Assembly: GCF_025642745.1 (NCBI RefSeq)
Contig: NZ_JANZKP010000019.1
Location: 1 to 58,069, forward strand
DNA: 58,069 nt
From: Cellulomonas sp. RIT-PI-Y
GTDB taxonomy: Bacteria > Actinomycetota > Actinomycetes > Actinomycetales > Cellulomonadaceae
Direction: 5' to 3'
Shown here: piece by piece, positions 25,407 to 34,158 of the stretch
Layout of the letters: every line of letters starts with the position of its first letter
How positions within the stretch are numbered: the first letter of the stretch is position 1
Program-made: the position numbers and the translations under genes
Notes under the pieces: generated by a model
The model's database searches: none
Seen by the model: the letters and a program-made list of their open reading frames with translations, nothing else
What the model was told of the DNA's origin: nothing

Positions 25407-25982
25407 ATGCCCCCCAGCACCCCGCACCTGACGCTCCGGTCGTTCCGCGCCGACGACGCCGGACCGTTGCACGCCTACCTCGGCGATCCCGAAGTGGTGC
25501 GGTTCGAGCCCTACGGTCCGCACACCGTCGAGCAGTCCGCCGCCGAGGCCCGTCGCCGAGCGACCGACCCGCGGTTCGTCGCCGTCGACGGCGGTCCCGA
25601 CCGGATGCTGATCGGCCACGTCTTCCGGGCCCCGGTCGGACCGGAGTCCGCACGGACCTGGACCGTCGGCTACGTCTTCCATCCGGCGTCCGGTCGGCAG
25701 GGCTTCGCGACCGAGGCGACCCGGGCGGTGATCGACGACTGCTTCCGGTCGCAGGGCGCCCATCGGGTCACGGCGAGATGCGATCCCCGGAACGACCGGT
25801 CCTGGCGGCTGCTGGAACGGGTCGGGATGCGGCGCGAGGGTCACGAGGTGCGGTGCGCGTCGTTCCGCACCGGGCCGGACGGCCGGCCGGTCTGGCACGA
25901 CGCCTACCTGTACGCCGTGCTCGCCGAGGAGTGGTCCGGCCGTCCAGGACCGTCCCCGGTCCCGGCCTGGTCCGGTCGATAG
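25407..25982 (+). CDS. GNAT-family acetyltransferase, RimJ/RimL type
   Basis: The 191-residue protein belongs to the RimJ-like GNAT group: LTLRSFRADDAGPLHAYLGD at the N-terminus, WTVGYVFHPASGRQGFATEA with the acetyl-CoA loop, and RCDPRNDRSWRLLERVGMRR plus WHDAYLYAVL at the end. Such enzymes acetylate protein N-termini or small molecules; this one cannot be placed further. It is probably leaderless. It converges on the large surface-protein gene, with a strong hairpin between them. Confidence 0.88.
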   Translation: MPPSTPHLTLRSFRADDAGPLHAYLGDPEVVRFEPYGPHTVEQSAAEARRRATDPRFVAVDGGPDRMLIGHVFRAPVGPESARTWTVGYVFHPASGRQGFATEATRAVIDDCFRSQGAHRVTARCDPRNDRSWRLLERVGMRREGHEVRCASFRTGPDGRPVWHDAYLYAVLAEEWSGRPGPSPVPAWSGR

Positions 25983-25984
25983 CA

Positions 25985-26021
25985 CACGGCAGGGCCGCCC
26001 CCTCCGGACGACCCTGCCGTG
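25985..26021. terminator. Bidirectional hairpin terminator
   Basis: CACGGCAGGG at 25985-25994 pairs perfectly with CCCTGCCGTG at 26012-26021 around a 17-base loop. It sits between two converging genes and can serve both. There is no T tract on either side. Confidence 0.65.
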
Positions 26022-26029
26022 CACGGGGG

Positions 26030-29000
26030 TCAGCCCCGGTCGTCGCCGCCGCGCAGCGTCCGGGTCCGGGTCAGACCTGCGCCCACCGCCAGCGCCAGCA
26101 GCGCCAGAAGCAGGACGCCGGCCGCGCTGGCGCCCGTGATGGCGAGCACCTGGCTGGAGGGCACGCCGGCGGTCGCGGCGGACTCCGGCACGGTCGCGGT
26201 GCCCGTCGTCCCGGAGTCGGACGGGGTGTCCGTGCCCGGGTCGGACGGGGTGTCCGTGGCCGGGTCGGTCGGGGTGTCCGTGCCCGGGTCGTCCCTGCCG
26301 GCGGTCGCGGTGTACCAGAGCGTGTCGGCCGCGACGACGGCCCGGTCGGTGTCGCCCTCGGTCGCGGTCACCCGGATCACCGGGGACCAGGTGCCCTCGG
26401 CCGCGGACGTCCGCGCGGTGAACACCGCCGACTCGCCGGGGGCCAGCTCCCCGGAGAACCCGTCCGGCGCGCCGATCGCGGTGCCCAGGTCGTCCGAGAC
26501 GGTGACCGCGCGCAGTGTCGCGGCCCCGGTGTTGGTCACCCGGTAGGTCCAGGCGATCGCGTCCCCGACGGTCAGCTGCGCGCCGGGCGACCGGTCGGGA
26601 TGGCTGCCGTTGAGCTCCACGTCGATCCGGACCTGGCCGGGCACCTGGAACCGGACGGGGACGTCGGCGGAGGTCGCGGCCTGCGCGCCGTCCGGAGCGG
26701 TGCCGACCGCGCGGACCCGGGCGGTGACCGTCCCGGCGTCCACCTGGGCCTGGGTGAGGGCGGAGGTCGCGGTCGCGACCACCTCCTCGCCCGGGGCCAG
26801 CGTCCCGGTCCGCCCGGGCCAGGTGAGCTGGTAGTCCGACATGCCGGCCAGCGCGTCGGTGACGTCGATCCGGTCGAGGGTGACCGCGCCGGTGTTCCGG
26901 ATCGTCATGGTCCAGGCGATCCGCTCGCCGGCGGCGATCCGCTCCGGCAGCGCACCGTCGCCGGTCACGGCCAGCGCGCCGCCCGAGGGCACGAGGACCT
27001 GCGCGGCAGCGGTGGCGGTGACCTCCTCGCCGGTGTCGTCGGTCGCGGCGACCTGCACGGTCGAGGAGACCTGGCCGGCGTCCACCTCCGCCTGGGTCAG
27101 CACGTGCTCGACGGTGTAGGTCGCGGACTCGCCGACCGCGAGCTCACCGGTCGCGCCGGGCCAGGTCCAGGTGCCGCCGGTCGGCAGTGAGTCCTGCACC
27201 CGCAGACCGGACAGCTCGACGTCACCGGAGTTGGTCACGGTCGACGTGAACGTGACGGTGTCCCCGGCGGCCAGCGAGCCGGACGGGGCCTCGCCCACGG
27301 TGCCCAGGGTGAGCGCCGGGTTGCGGACCGCGAAGGCGAAGTCGAGATCGGTCACGCTGTCCTGGAGTCCGACGGTGACCTCGGTCGCGCCGTCCAGCAC
27401 CTCGTCCGGGTCGACCGTCGGGGTGACCGAGGTGCCGGCGATGCTGGTCCGCACCACCTGTACCCGGTAGGTCCCGGCGCCGACGCCGCCGAGGACGTAG
27501 GCACCGTCGGTGCCGGTCACCGCGGTCATCAGCACGGTGTCGGTGGCGATGTCGATCAGCTGCACGGCGGCACCGACCGCGGGCTCGCCGTCGGAGCCGG
27601 CGAGCCCGTCCCGGTCGGTGTCGATCAGGACCCGGCCGGAGATCGTCGATCCGACCACCTCGACCGGGACGTCACCGGTGTCCATGGTCAGGGTGCTCCC
27701 GACCGAGGCCGAGGTCGCGGAGTTCACGAACACGTCGTCCACCGCATGCCCGGTGACGGCCATCGTGAGGCCGAACCCGCCGTCGGCGCCGGTGGCGAGC
27801 CCGGACAGCGCCACCCGGACAGCGGTGACGGAGCTGAGATCGGTGTCGTCGGTCAGGGTGGTCCAGGTGGCACCGTCACCGGGCGCCGCGCCGATCGTGC
27901 CCGGGTCGGCGGTGGTCACCTCGACGACCGCGCCGGAGGCCGCCGCTCCGCCGAGCAGTGCGATGCCGGTGAGCGTCAACGTGCCGCTGGTGCTGGTGCC
28001 GCGCGCGTCCCCGTCGTACGGGAGCACGTCCAGGATGTGGGTCTCCGCCTCGTGGCCGACGGTCGAGTAGTTGTACCAGCGGGTCGACCAGGACACGGTG
28101 TCGTCCGTGGCCGCGATCCGCGGGGTGGAGGTGGCGCCCTCCATCGTGAGCGTCTCGCCCTGCAGCACGGTGGTGGCGGCCGAGGCGGAGGAGGACAGCG
28201 CTGTCGGGGTGGGCGAGGTGATCTCGAACCGCGTCGCGGCGGTCGCGGTCATCCGCTGGGAGGCCGGTGCGTGCAGCGCGGTCATCACCGGCAGCTGGAA
28301 GCTCGGCAGGTCGGCCCGGGTCGTCGCGCCGACCACGGCGTCCCTGCTGAACACCAGCACGATGCCCTTGCCGTCGTCCGAGGTGCCGGGAAGACCGTCC
28401 GGCCCGAGATCGGCCGGGGTCTCGCTGACCAGGGTCCACCCCGCGGCGGTCGCCGTCGACACGTCGACGGAGGTCACCGTGGACGGGAGGGTCACGGTGA
28501 CCAGGGCCGTGACCGCGTAGTCCGGGGCGGTGGGCGGCCCGGCGATGGAGTGGGCGGCGCCCGTGCCCACCGTGTAGGTGACCGGGCTGCCGCCCACCAC
28601 GGAGCCGGGAGTACCGCTCAGGTTCGTGTAGACGGAGAACGGCCGGATGTCGATGGACGCGTACTTGACCAGCGGCGTCTCCTCCGCCGCGGTCCACACG
28701 TGCGTGGCGCGGAACTGTGTCGGCACCCCGTCCGCGCGGGCGATCAGCGGCACGGTGAGCGACATCTGGCTCGCGGTGCCGGAGGTGGAGCCCGCGGCCC
28801 AGACACCTCCGGTGTAGACCACCCGGACACCGCTCACCGCGGCGGCGCCGCCGGCCTCGTCGATCGTGGCGTACCAGGTGTTGGCGGTGGCCGGATCGGT
28901 GATCACGCGGGTGTTCGTGAACTCCACCCGGTAGGTCGAGGGGTCGATCGCCGTCCGGTACTGGCCGACGAAGATCGAGGCCGGGTCGTCCAGGACGGTC

Positions 29001-30292
29001 GCGGTGCTCGGGTCCCAGAACTGGTAGCCGATCAGGTCCTCGGCACCGACGGTGGTGCTGGTCGCGTAGTCGTAGGACGGGATGTACTCGGACTGGGACA
29101 GCAGGTGGCCGCCCGACTCCGCGAGCTCACGCCACTGGCCGCTGCGCCACGGGGTCGGGAAGGTCGGGCCGGCGGGGTAGCTGGACCAGTTGAACCCGTA
29201 GGCCGAGGCGGCGAGGGTCGCGGCCCGGGGCGGGACCACCGGGTTCACCGGCTCGTCCACGTAGACCCCGGCCGAGGCGGTGTCGCCGCCGGTGCGCAGG
29301 ATCGTCCGTCCGTCGGCGGTGGTGAGCTCCGGGACGGCGACGGTGGTGGTGAGGGTCTCGCCGTTGGCGACGCCGACCGGCAGGTCCGCGCTGCGGTACC
29401 AGAAGCAGAGCGAGGGGAAGCTGCCACCGGAGGACGGCTGGGCGGTCAGGTCGACCACGGCGGTGCCGTCGCCCGCGGAGACCAGCACCAGCTCCGTCTG
29501 CCCGTCGCACACCGTGATCGCGTCCGGCTCGGGTCCGGTGTAGCTGAGGGCCAGGCGCTGAGGCAGTTCCAGCTCCAGCGGCTGCACCTGACCCACCAGC
29601 GAGGCGTCCGCGCGGTACTGCAGGCGCATCTGCATCCGCTGCGCGGCCTCGGCGCCGGAGCCGAAGTCGTGGGTGGTGGTGAAGCGGTAGATCGCGGACA
29701 TGCCCAGGACCGCCTGGGGCACGCTCGCCACGGTGAGGTCGGTCCCGGTGGCGGTCAGGGTCTGGGTCTCGTCCGTGGCGGTGAGCTCGGGCCGGTAGAC
29801 GCTGCCGTTCGCGACGGTCGGCGACGGGATCGCCTGCAACCCGCTCACCGACACCAGGCTCGCACCGGGCACGCTGATCGTCGCGGTCAGGGTCCGGCCG
29901 TCGGCGCTGATCGTGTAGCTCGACTGGTACAGCGAGGAGTTGGAGTTCAGCTTGCCGAGCGAGGAGGTCACCCAGGACCAGCCCTCGGGCAGGGTCTGGC
30001 TGAGGACGCCATCGGTCAGGCTGTCCGCGCGCAGCGCCCAGCTCATGGTGACCGCGTTGTTCGTGGCCACCACGCCGTTGTCGGATGCCGGGTCCAGGCC
30101 GGCCAGCGTCGCGGACCCGTCGTCGGTGACGGTGAGGCCCACCTCGCTGAGCGTCCCGGTCGGGGCGGCGGCGGCGGTCGACACGCCCGCGAACGGGGCG
30201 ATCACCAGGGCGAGGACGGCCGCGACGGCCCAGCGACCTCGCGTGCGGGCGCGACGGTCGCCGGGACGCCGGGCGTTCCGAGGTGCGGACAT
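26030..30292 (-). CDS. Large cell-wall-anchored adhesin-like protein with LAxTG sorting signal
   Basis: The 1420-residue protein has an Arg-rich extended signal peptide (residues 1-45, ending STAAAA), a long beta-rich N-terminal region without recognisable family (~50-870), an SdrD B-like fold (ISGRVLIDTDRDGLAGSDGE, ~880-955), and three DUF7507-type repeats (~960-1330; each with GDTVTFTSTVTNSGDVELSG-like and LTQAQVDAG-like segments). A Thr/Asp/Pro linker precedes LAITG near residue 1380, a membrane helix and the tail RTRTLRGGDDRG. The ATG at 30292 has GGAG six bases upstream. Architecture suggests a sortase-anchored stalk or adhesin. Monocistronic, by the hairpins on both sides. Confidence 0.85.
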   Translation of the reverse strand: MSAPRNARRPGDRRARTRGRWAVAAVLALVIAPFAGVSTAAAAPTGTLSEVGLTVTDDGSATLAGLDPASDNGVVATNNAVTMSWALRADSLTDGVLSQTLPEGWSWVTSSLGKLNSNSSLYQSSYTISADGRTLTATISVPGASLVSVSGLQAIPSPTVANGSVYRPELTATDETQTLTATGTDLTVASVPQAVLGMSAIYRFTTTHDFGSGAEAAQRMQMRLQYRADASLVGQVQPLELELPQRLALSYTGPEPDAITVCDGQTELVLVSAGDGTAVVDLTAQPSSGGSFPSLCFWYRSADLPVGVANGETLTTTVAVPELTTADGRTILRTGGDTASAGVYVDEPVNPVVPPRAATLAASAYGFNWSSYPAGPTFPTPWRSGQWRELAESGGHLLSQSEYIPSYDYATSTTVGAEDLIGYQFWDPSTATVLDDPASIFVGQYRTAIDPSTYRVEFTNTRVITDPATANTWYATIDEAGGAAAVSGVRVVYTGGVWAAGSTSGTASQMSLTVPLIARADGVPTQFRATHVWTAAEETPLVKYASIDIRPFSVYTNLSGTPGSVVGGSPVTYTVGTGAAHSIAGPPTAPDYAVTALVTVTLPSTVTSVDVSTATAAGWTLVSETPADLGPDGLPGTSDDGKGIVLVFSRDAVVGATTRADLPSFQLPVMTALHAPASQRMTATAATRFEITSPTPTALSSSASAATTVLQGETLTMEGATSTPRIAATDDTVSWSTRWYNYSTVGHEAETHILDVLPYDGDARGTSTSGTLTLTGIALLGGAAASGAVVEVTTADPGTIGAAPGDGATWTTLTDDTDLSSVTAVRVALSGLATGADGGFGLTMAVTGHAVDDVFVNSATSASVGSTLTMDTGDVPVEVVGSTISGRVLIDTDRDGLAGSDGEPAVGAAVQLIDIATDTVLMTAVTGTDGAYVLGGVGAGTYRVQVVRTSIAGTSVTPTVDPDEVLDGATEVTVGLQDSVTDLDFAFAVRNPALTLGTVGEAPSGSLAAGDTVTFTSTVTNSGDVELSGLRVQDSLPTGGTWTWPGATGELAVGESATYTVEHVLTQAEVDAGQVSSTVQVAATDDTGEEVTATAAAQVLVPSGGALAVTGDGALPERIAAGERIAWTMTIRNTGAVTLDRIDVTDALAGMSDYQLTWPGRTGTLAPGEEVVATATSALTQAQVDAGTVTARVRAVGTAPDGAQAATSADVPVRFQVPGQVRIDVELNGSHPDRSPGAQLTVGDAIAWTYRVTNTGAATLRAVTVSDDLGTAIGAPDGFSGELAPGESAVFTARTSAAEGTWSPVIRVTATEGDTDRAVVAADTLWYTATAGRDDPGTDTPTDPATDTPSDPGTDTPSDSGTTGTATVPESAATAGVPSSQVLAITGASAAGVLLLALLALAVGAGLTRTRTLRGGDDRG
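26205..26295. repeat. Short in-frame tandem repeat in the surface-protein linker
   Basis: A unit of about 24 bases (GGACGGGGTGTCCGTGCCCG and close variants) is present three times. On the minus strand it encodes DPGTDTPTDPATDTPSDPGT-like text just before the LAITG anchor. Repeat-number changes here would alter the length of the wall-spanning linker without shifting the frame. Confidence 0.6.
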
Positions 30293-30491
30293 GAGGACTC
30301 CAGGGGGTAGGACGGCTGTCTGCCCGCCGTCCGCCCTGGAGAGGTCAGGGCCGGGAACGGTGGCACGGACCAGCGTCGGTCCCCGCGGCCACCACTCCCT
30401 CGCGACCACCGTGCTTCTACGTAGGGTCGCCCGCACTATCGGGCGTACCTAGCACCGAGTGCGCGGGTGCCCCCGGCTCAGGTACTCAGTC
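30293..30491. other. Upstream region of the surface-protein gene
   Basis: No gene was found. The stretch contains AT-richer patches (CTTCTACGTAGGG near 30413 and CCGCACTATCGGGCGTACCTAG near 30430) where a leftward promoter could lie, but no -35/-10 pair stands out. Confidence 0.4.
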
Positions 30492-30525
30492 GTCGGCCCC
30501 TGCCACCTAGGTAGCAGGGGCCGAC
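30492..30525 (-). terminator. Hairpin terminator after the GH3 gene
   Basis: GTCGGCCCCTGC at 30492-30503 pairs perfectly (12 bp) with 30514-30525 around the ten-base loop CACCTAGGTA. It starts 16 bases after the beta-glucosidase stop codon and has no T run. Confidence 0.75.
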
Positions 30526-30540
30526 CGGGCCCGATCCGTG

Positions 30541-32850
30541 TCAGACCACGGTGAACTCCGCGCGCAGCAGGTCCTCGTCCCGCGACGAGCGCCCGACCAG
30601 CAGCTCGAACGCCCCCGCCTCGACCACCCGGTCCCCGCGCGCATCCACGATCGTGCAGTCCGCGACCGGCAGCTCCAGCTCGACCGTCACCGCCTCCCCG
30701 GGCGCGACGTCCACCTGGCGGTAGGTCTTGAGCTCCTTGTCCGCCCAGGACACCGAGGTGACGGTGTCGGAGACGTACACCTGGACGGTCTCCCGGGACG
30801 GGCGGTCGCCGGTGTTGGTCAGGGTGACCCGTCCGCGCACCACGCCCGTGCGGTCCAACGGGCCGTCGGCGAGCACCAGGTCGGAGTACTCGACGGTGGT
30901 GTACGACAGGCCCTGGCCGAAGGCGTAGGCGGGGCGCTGCGTGAGGTCGGCGTAGCGGTCGCCGTGCTGACCGCGGATCTGGTTGTAGTAGGTCGGCTGC
31001 TGGCCGGAGTGCCGGGCGAAGGAGATCGGCAGGCGTCCGGCGGGCTCGGTGAGACCGAGCAGGACCTCGGCGACGGCCTGGCCGCCCTGCATGCCGGGGT
31101 TGGCGACCCAGAGCAGTGCGGCGGCGTCCAGCGCGGAGTCGGGCAGCACCAGTGGCTTGGAGGCGAGCAGCACCACGATCAGCGGGGTGCCGGTGGCGGC
31201 GAGCGCGTCGAGCAGCGCCTTCTGGCCGCCGATCAGCTCCAGGGTCGCGGTGGAGCGGCCCTCGCCGACCAGCTCGATCCGGTCGCCGACGACGGCCACC
31301 ACGTAGTCCGCGTCGCGGGCCGCGGCCACCGCCTCGTCGATCAGGGCCGGGTCGGGCTCCACCGGGACGACCACCGGCGGGCGCGGCTGACCGTCGGGGA
31401 AGTACCGGCCCTCGGGGTCCGGCTCCAGGGTGAGGATCTCCGCGCCGCGGGCGTGGGTGACGGTCCAGTCGCCGGGCACCGAGGCGCGCAGACCGGCGAG
31501 CACGGTGGTGATCATCTCCTCCGGCTGTCCGTCGGGCAGCCAGTCGGCCTGGCCGGAGTTGCCGGCCCAGTCGCCGAGCTGGGTCTGGGCGTCGTCGGCG
31601 AGGGGGCCGACCACCGCGATCCGCCGGGCGGTGCCGGTCGGCGTCGCGCGCAGCGCCCCGGCGGGACCGGCGGTGGTGCTCGCGGTCAGGCCGCCGGCCA
31701 GCGGGAGGACGCCGTCGTTGTGCAGCAGGGTCAGCGAGCGCCGGGCGACCGACAGGTTGAGCTCGGCGTGAGCGGCGGACCCGACCACGGCGGCCTGGGC
31801 GGCGGCGTCCGGGCGACGCGGGTCCTCGAACAGGCCGAGCCGGAACTTCAGGGTGAGGATCCGGCTGACGGCGGCGTCCAGGTCGGACTCGGCCAGCAGG
31901 CCCTGCTCGATCGCGTCCAGCGCGCCCTGGAAGAAGCCGGGTGTGGTCATCACCATGTCATTGCCGGCCTTCACCGCGGCGGCCGCGGCGTGTGCGTAGT
32001 CCGGCTGGACCTTCTGCTCCCAGACCATCCGGCCGACGTTGTCCCAGTCGGTGATCAGGGTGCCGGTGTAGCCCCACTCGCCGCGCAGCACGTCGTTCAG
32101 CAGCCAGTCGTTGACCGTGATCGGCACGCCGTCGGTGGACTGGTAGCCGAGCATGAAGGTGCCGCAGCCCTCCCGGGCGACCCGCTCGAACGGCGGCAGG
32201 AACCACGAGCGCAGCTTGCGCCGGGAGATGTCCGCCTCGGAGGCGTCCCGCCCGCCCTGGGTCTCGGAGTACCCGGCGAAGTGCTTGGCGGTGGCCAGGA
32301 TCGCGGTCGGGTCGTCCAGGCCGGTGCCCTGGTAGCCGCGGACCATCGCGGACGCCAGCTCCCCGATCAGGAACGGGTCCTCGCCGAAGGTCTCGTCCAC
32401 CCGGCCCCAGCGCAGATCCCGGGCGATGCAGAGCACCGGGGAGAAGGTCCAGTGCACGCCGGTCGCGGCGACCTCGACCGCGGTGGCGCGGGCGACCCGC
32501 TCGGTCAGCTCGGCGTCCCAGGTCGACGCCATCCCGAGCTGGGTCGGGAAGATCGTCGCCCCGACGAAGAACGAGTGACCGTGGATGCAGTCCTCGCCGA
32601 CCAGCAGCGGGATGCGCAGCCGGGTGCGGTCGGTCAGGTCGTGCGCCTCGGTCAGCCGCTCCGGCGAGGTGTGCAGGATCGAGCCGACGTGGGTGCGCAG
32701 GATGTGGTCCTCCACGCCGTCCCGCGCATCCAGCTGCATCATCTGGCCGACCTTCTCCTCCGGGGTCATCCGGGCGAGCAGATCGGCGACGCGCTCGTCG
32801 ATCGGGCGGGTCGGGTCCTGGTACGGGGCGGTGGTGCTGGTGACGGTCAC
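30541..32850 (-). CDS. GH3 beta-glucosidase (BglX-like), cytoplasmic
   Basis: The 769-residue enzyme has the full GH3 layout: N-terminal barrel (RVADLLARMTPEEKVGQMMQ; FSPVLCIARDLRWGRVDETF; KHFAGYSETQGGRD), nucleophile aspartate in LITDWDNVGR near residue 270, the alpha/beta sandwich with the DYVVAVVGD segment, and a C-terminal fibronectin III-like domain (VTLTNTGDRPSRETVQVYVS). No signal peptide, so it should hydrolyse imported oligosaccharides inside the cell. The start is the GTG at 32850 with AAGGA six bases upstream. It follows the dipeptide-type ABC transporter operon after a 157-bp gap containing a hairpin, so it may have its own promoter. Specificity among beta-glucosides or beta-xylosides is open. 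Confidence 0.92.
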   Translation of the reverse strand: MTVTSTTAPYQDPTRPIDERVADLLARMTPEEKVGQMMQLDARDGVEDHILRTHVGSILHTSPERLTEAHDLTDRTRLRIPLLVGEDCIHGHSFFVGATIFPTQLGMASTWDAELTERVARATAVEVAATGVHWTFSPVLCIARDLRWGRVDETFGEDPFLIGELASAMVRGYQGTGLDDPTAILATAKHFAGYSETQGGRDASEADISRRKLRSWFLPPFERVAREGCGTFMLGYQSTDGVPITVNDWLLNDVLRGEWGYTGTLITDWDNVGRMVWEQKVQPDYAHAAAAAVKAGNDMVMTTPGFFQGALDAIEQGLLAESDLDAAVSRILTLKFRLGLFEDPRRPDAAAQAAVVGSAAHAELNLSVARRSLTLLHNDGVLPLAGGLTASTTAGPAGALRATPTGTARRIAVVGPLADDAQTQLGDWAGNSGQADWLPDGQPEEMITTVLAGLRASVPGDWTVTHARGAEILTLEPDPEGRYFPDGQPRPPVVVPVEPDPALIDEAVAAARDADYVVAVVGDRIELVGEGRSTATLELIGGQKALLDALAATGTPLIVVLLASKPLVLPDSALDAAALLWVANPGMQGGQAVAEVLLGLTEPAGRLPISFARHSGQQPTYYNQIRGQHGDRYADLTQRPAYAFGQGLSYTTVEYSDLVLADGPLDRTGVVRGRVTLTNTGDRPSRETVQVYVSDTVTSVSWADKELKTYRQVDVAPGEAVTVELELPVADCTIVDARGDRVVEAGAFELLVGRSSRDEDLLRAEFTVV

Positions 32851-32975
32851 GATGAGTCCTTGGTCGGCGGCGTTGCCGCGGTCGGGTCGGCGTCCCCACC
32901 CGCCGATCGACGGTGTGGGAGCGTGACCACCCTAGGTCGTGCGTCGGAACGCGGGGTGGTCGGAAGGGCCTGGGA

Positions 32976-32993
32976 CGGGGTCGCTGGACCCCG
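32976..32993 (-). terminator. Hairpin after the dipeptide-type permease operon
   Basis: CGGGGTC at 32976-32982 pairs with GACCCCG at 32987-32993 around a four-base loop, 14 bases after the DppC-like stop codon. It separates the transporter operon from the GH3 gene, though read-through is possible. Confidence 0.55.
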
Positions 32994-33007
32994 CCCCGGG
33001 ACCAGGA

Positions 33008-34156
33008 TCAGTCGGCCGGCGGACGGCCCGGGGGTGCGGGGGTCACCGCGTCCGGATCGGGGTCGGCGCGTCCCGCGTCCGGATCGGGGTCGGCGCGTCC
33101 CGGGTCCGGATCAGGGTCGGCGCGTCCCGGGTCCGGGCGGGTGTCGGCGGAGAGCGCCGGATCGGGGTCGGGCGGCTCCAGGTCGGTCCGGACCGCCGTC
33201 ACCCCGCTGCTCGGGCTCAGCCCCCGCTTCCGCATCGCCCGGGCCCGCTCACCCGCCGACCGCAGCCGCGGGTTCACGTACTCGTCGATGCCGAAGTTGA
33301 TCAGCGACAGGGCCATGCCCAGCAGGGCGATGCACAGTCCGGCCGGGACGTACCACCACCAGAAGTCCGGGAACGCCCCGTTCTGCTGGGCCCAGTACAG
33401 GATGGTGCCCCAGTTCAGGTTGGTGATCGGGATGACCCCGATGAACGCCAGCGTGGTCAGCCCGAGCACCGCGGCGGTCACCGTCCCGACGAAGGACGAG
33501 GCGATGATCGCGGTGAGGTTCGGCAGCATCTCCACCGCGATGATCCGGTACAGCGGCTCACCGTTCGCCCGGGCGGCCTGGACGAAGTCCCGGTTCCGCA
33601 GGGACATGGTCTGTGCCCGCAGCACCCGGGCACCCCAGGCCCAGCCGGTGATGGCCAGCACCGCGGCGATCAGCAGCAGCGACGGGTTGTCGTACTGCGA
33701 GGCCACGATGATCATCAGGGGCAGCGCCGGCAGGACCAGGAACACGTTGGTCAGCGCGGACAGCGACTCCGACCGCCATCCGGCGATGTAGCCCGCCGTC
33801 ACGCCGATCACCACAGCGATCAGGGTGCCGATGATCCCGGCGGTGAAGCCGACCACCAGCACACCCCGGGTGCCGTAGACGATCTGGCTGAACACGTCCT
33901 CGCCCATGTGGGTGGTGCCCAGCCAGTGCGCGCCGGACGGCGGCTGCCGCAGCGCGTCGAAGTCCTTGTCCAGCGGGCCGTAGGGCGCGATCCAGTCGCC
34001 GAAGACCGCGAGCAACGCGAAGAAGCCCAGGATGCACAGCCCGGTGATCGACTTGCCGTTGCGGAACATCGCGAACGCACGGCTCAGTGCGGCCAGCGGG
34101 GACGTGCGGTGGTCGACGGGCGGCGCCGGCTCGGCGGCGATGACGTCAGCGGTCAT
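33008..34156 (-). CDS. ABC-transporter permease, DppC type
   Basis: This 382-residue inner-membrane subunit has about six helices and the BPD permease coupling region (RNRDFVQAARANGEPLYRII, the EAA-like loop, near residue 205). GDWIAPYGPLDKDF and GTTHMGEDVFSQIVYGTRGV are typical of the OppC/DppC N-terminal domain. The last ~55 residues are a charged DPDPGRADPDPDAGR-type repeat tail that normal DppC proteins lack. The ATG at 34156 lies two bases after the DppB-like stop. The operon context points to oligosaccharides rather than peptides as cargo. Confidence 0.9.
   Translation of the reverse strand: MTADVIAAEPAPPVDHRTSPLAALSRAFAMFRNGKSITGLCILGFFALLAVFGDWIAPYGPLDKDFDALRQPPSGAHWLGTTHMGEDVFSQIVYGTRGVLVVGFTAGIIGTLIAVVIGVTAGYIAGWRSESLSALTNVFLVLPALPLMIIVASQYDNPSLLLIAAVLAITGWAWGARVLRAQTMSLRNRDFVQAARANGEPLYRIIAVEMLPNLTAIIASSFVGTVTAAVLGLTTLAFIGVIPITNLNWGTILYWAQQNGAFPDFWWWYVPAGLCIALLGMALSLINFGIDEYVNPRLRSAGERARAMRKRGLSPSSGVTAVRTDLEPPDPDPALSADTRPDPGRADPDPDPGRADPDPDAGRADPDPDAVTPAPPGRPPAD
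33051..33140. repeat. In-frame 27-bp tandem repeat in the permease tail
   Basis: The unit GGATCGGGGTCGGCGCGTCC plus seven bases recurs about three times with few changes and a degenerate fourth copy. It encodes DPDPGRADP-like repeats at the C-terminus of the DppC-like permease. Confidence 0.65.
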
Positions 34157-34158
34157 GG

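Noticed and set aside
26205..26295. CRISPR-like or mobile repeat
   Set aside because: The repeats are in frame, contiguous, and encode a Thr/Asp/Pro linker, so they are a coding tandem repeat. No CRISPR array, cas gene, transposase or integrase was seen anywhere in the window.
27746..33300. Long plus-strand open frames opposite the surface protein and the GH3 gene
   Set aside because: Both proteins on the minus strand have full domain evidence and ribosome-binding sites. The plus-strand frames have Gly/Arg/His-rich shadow composition and no start signals.
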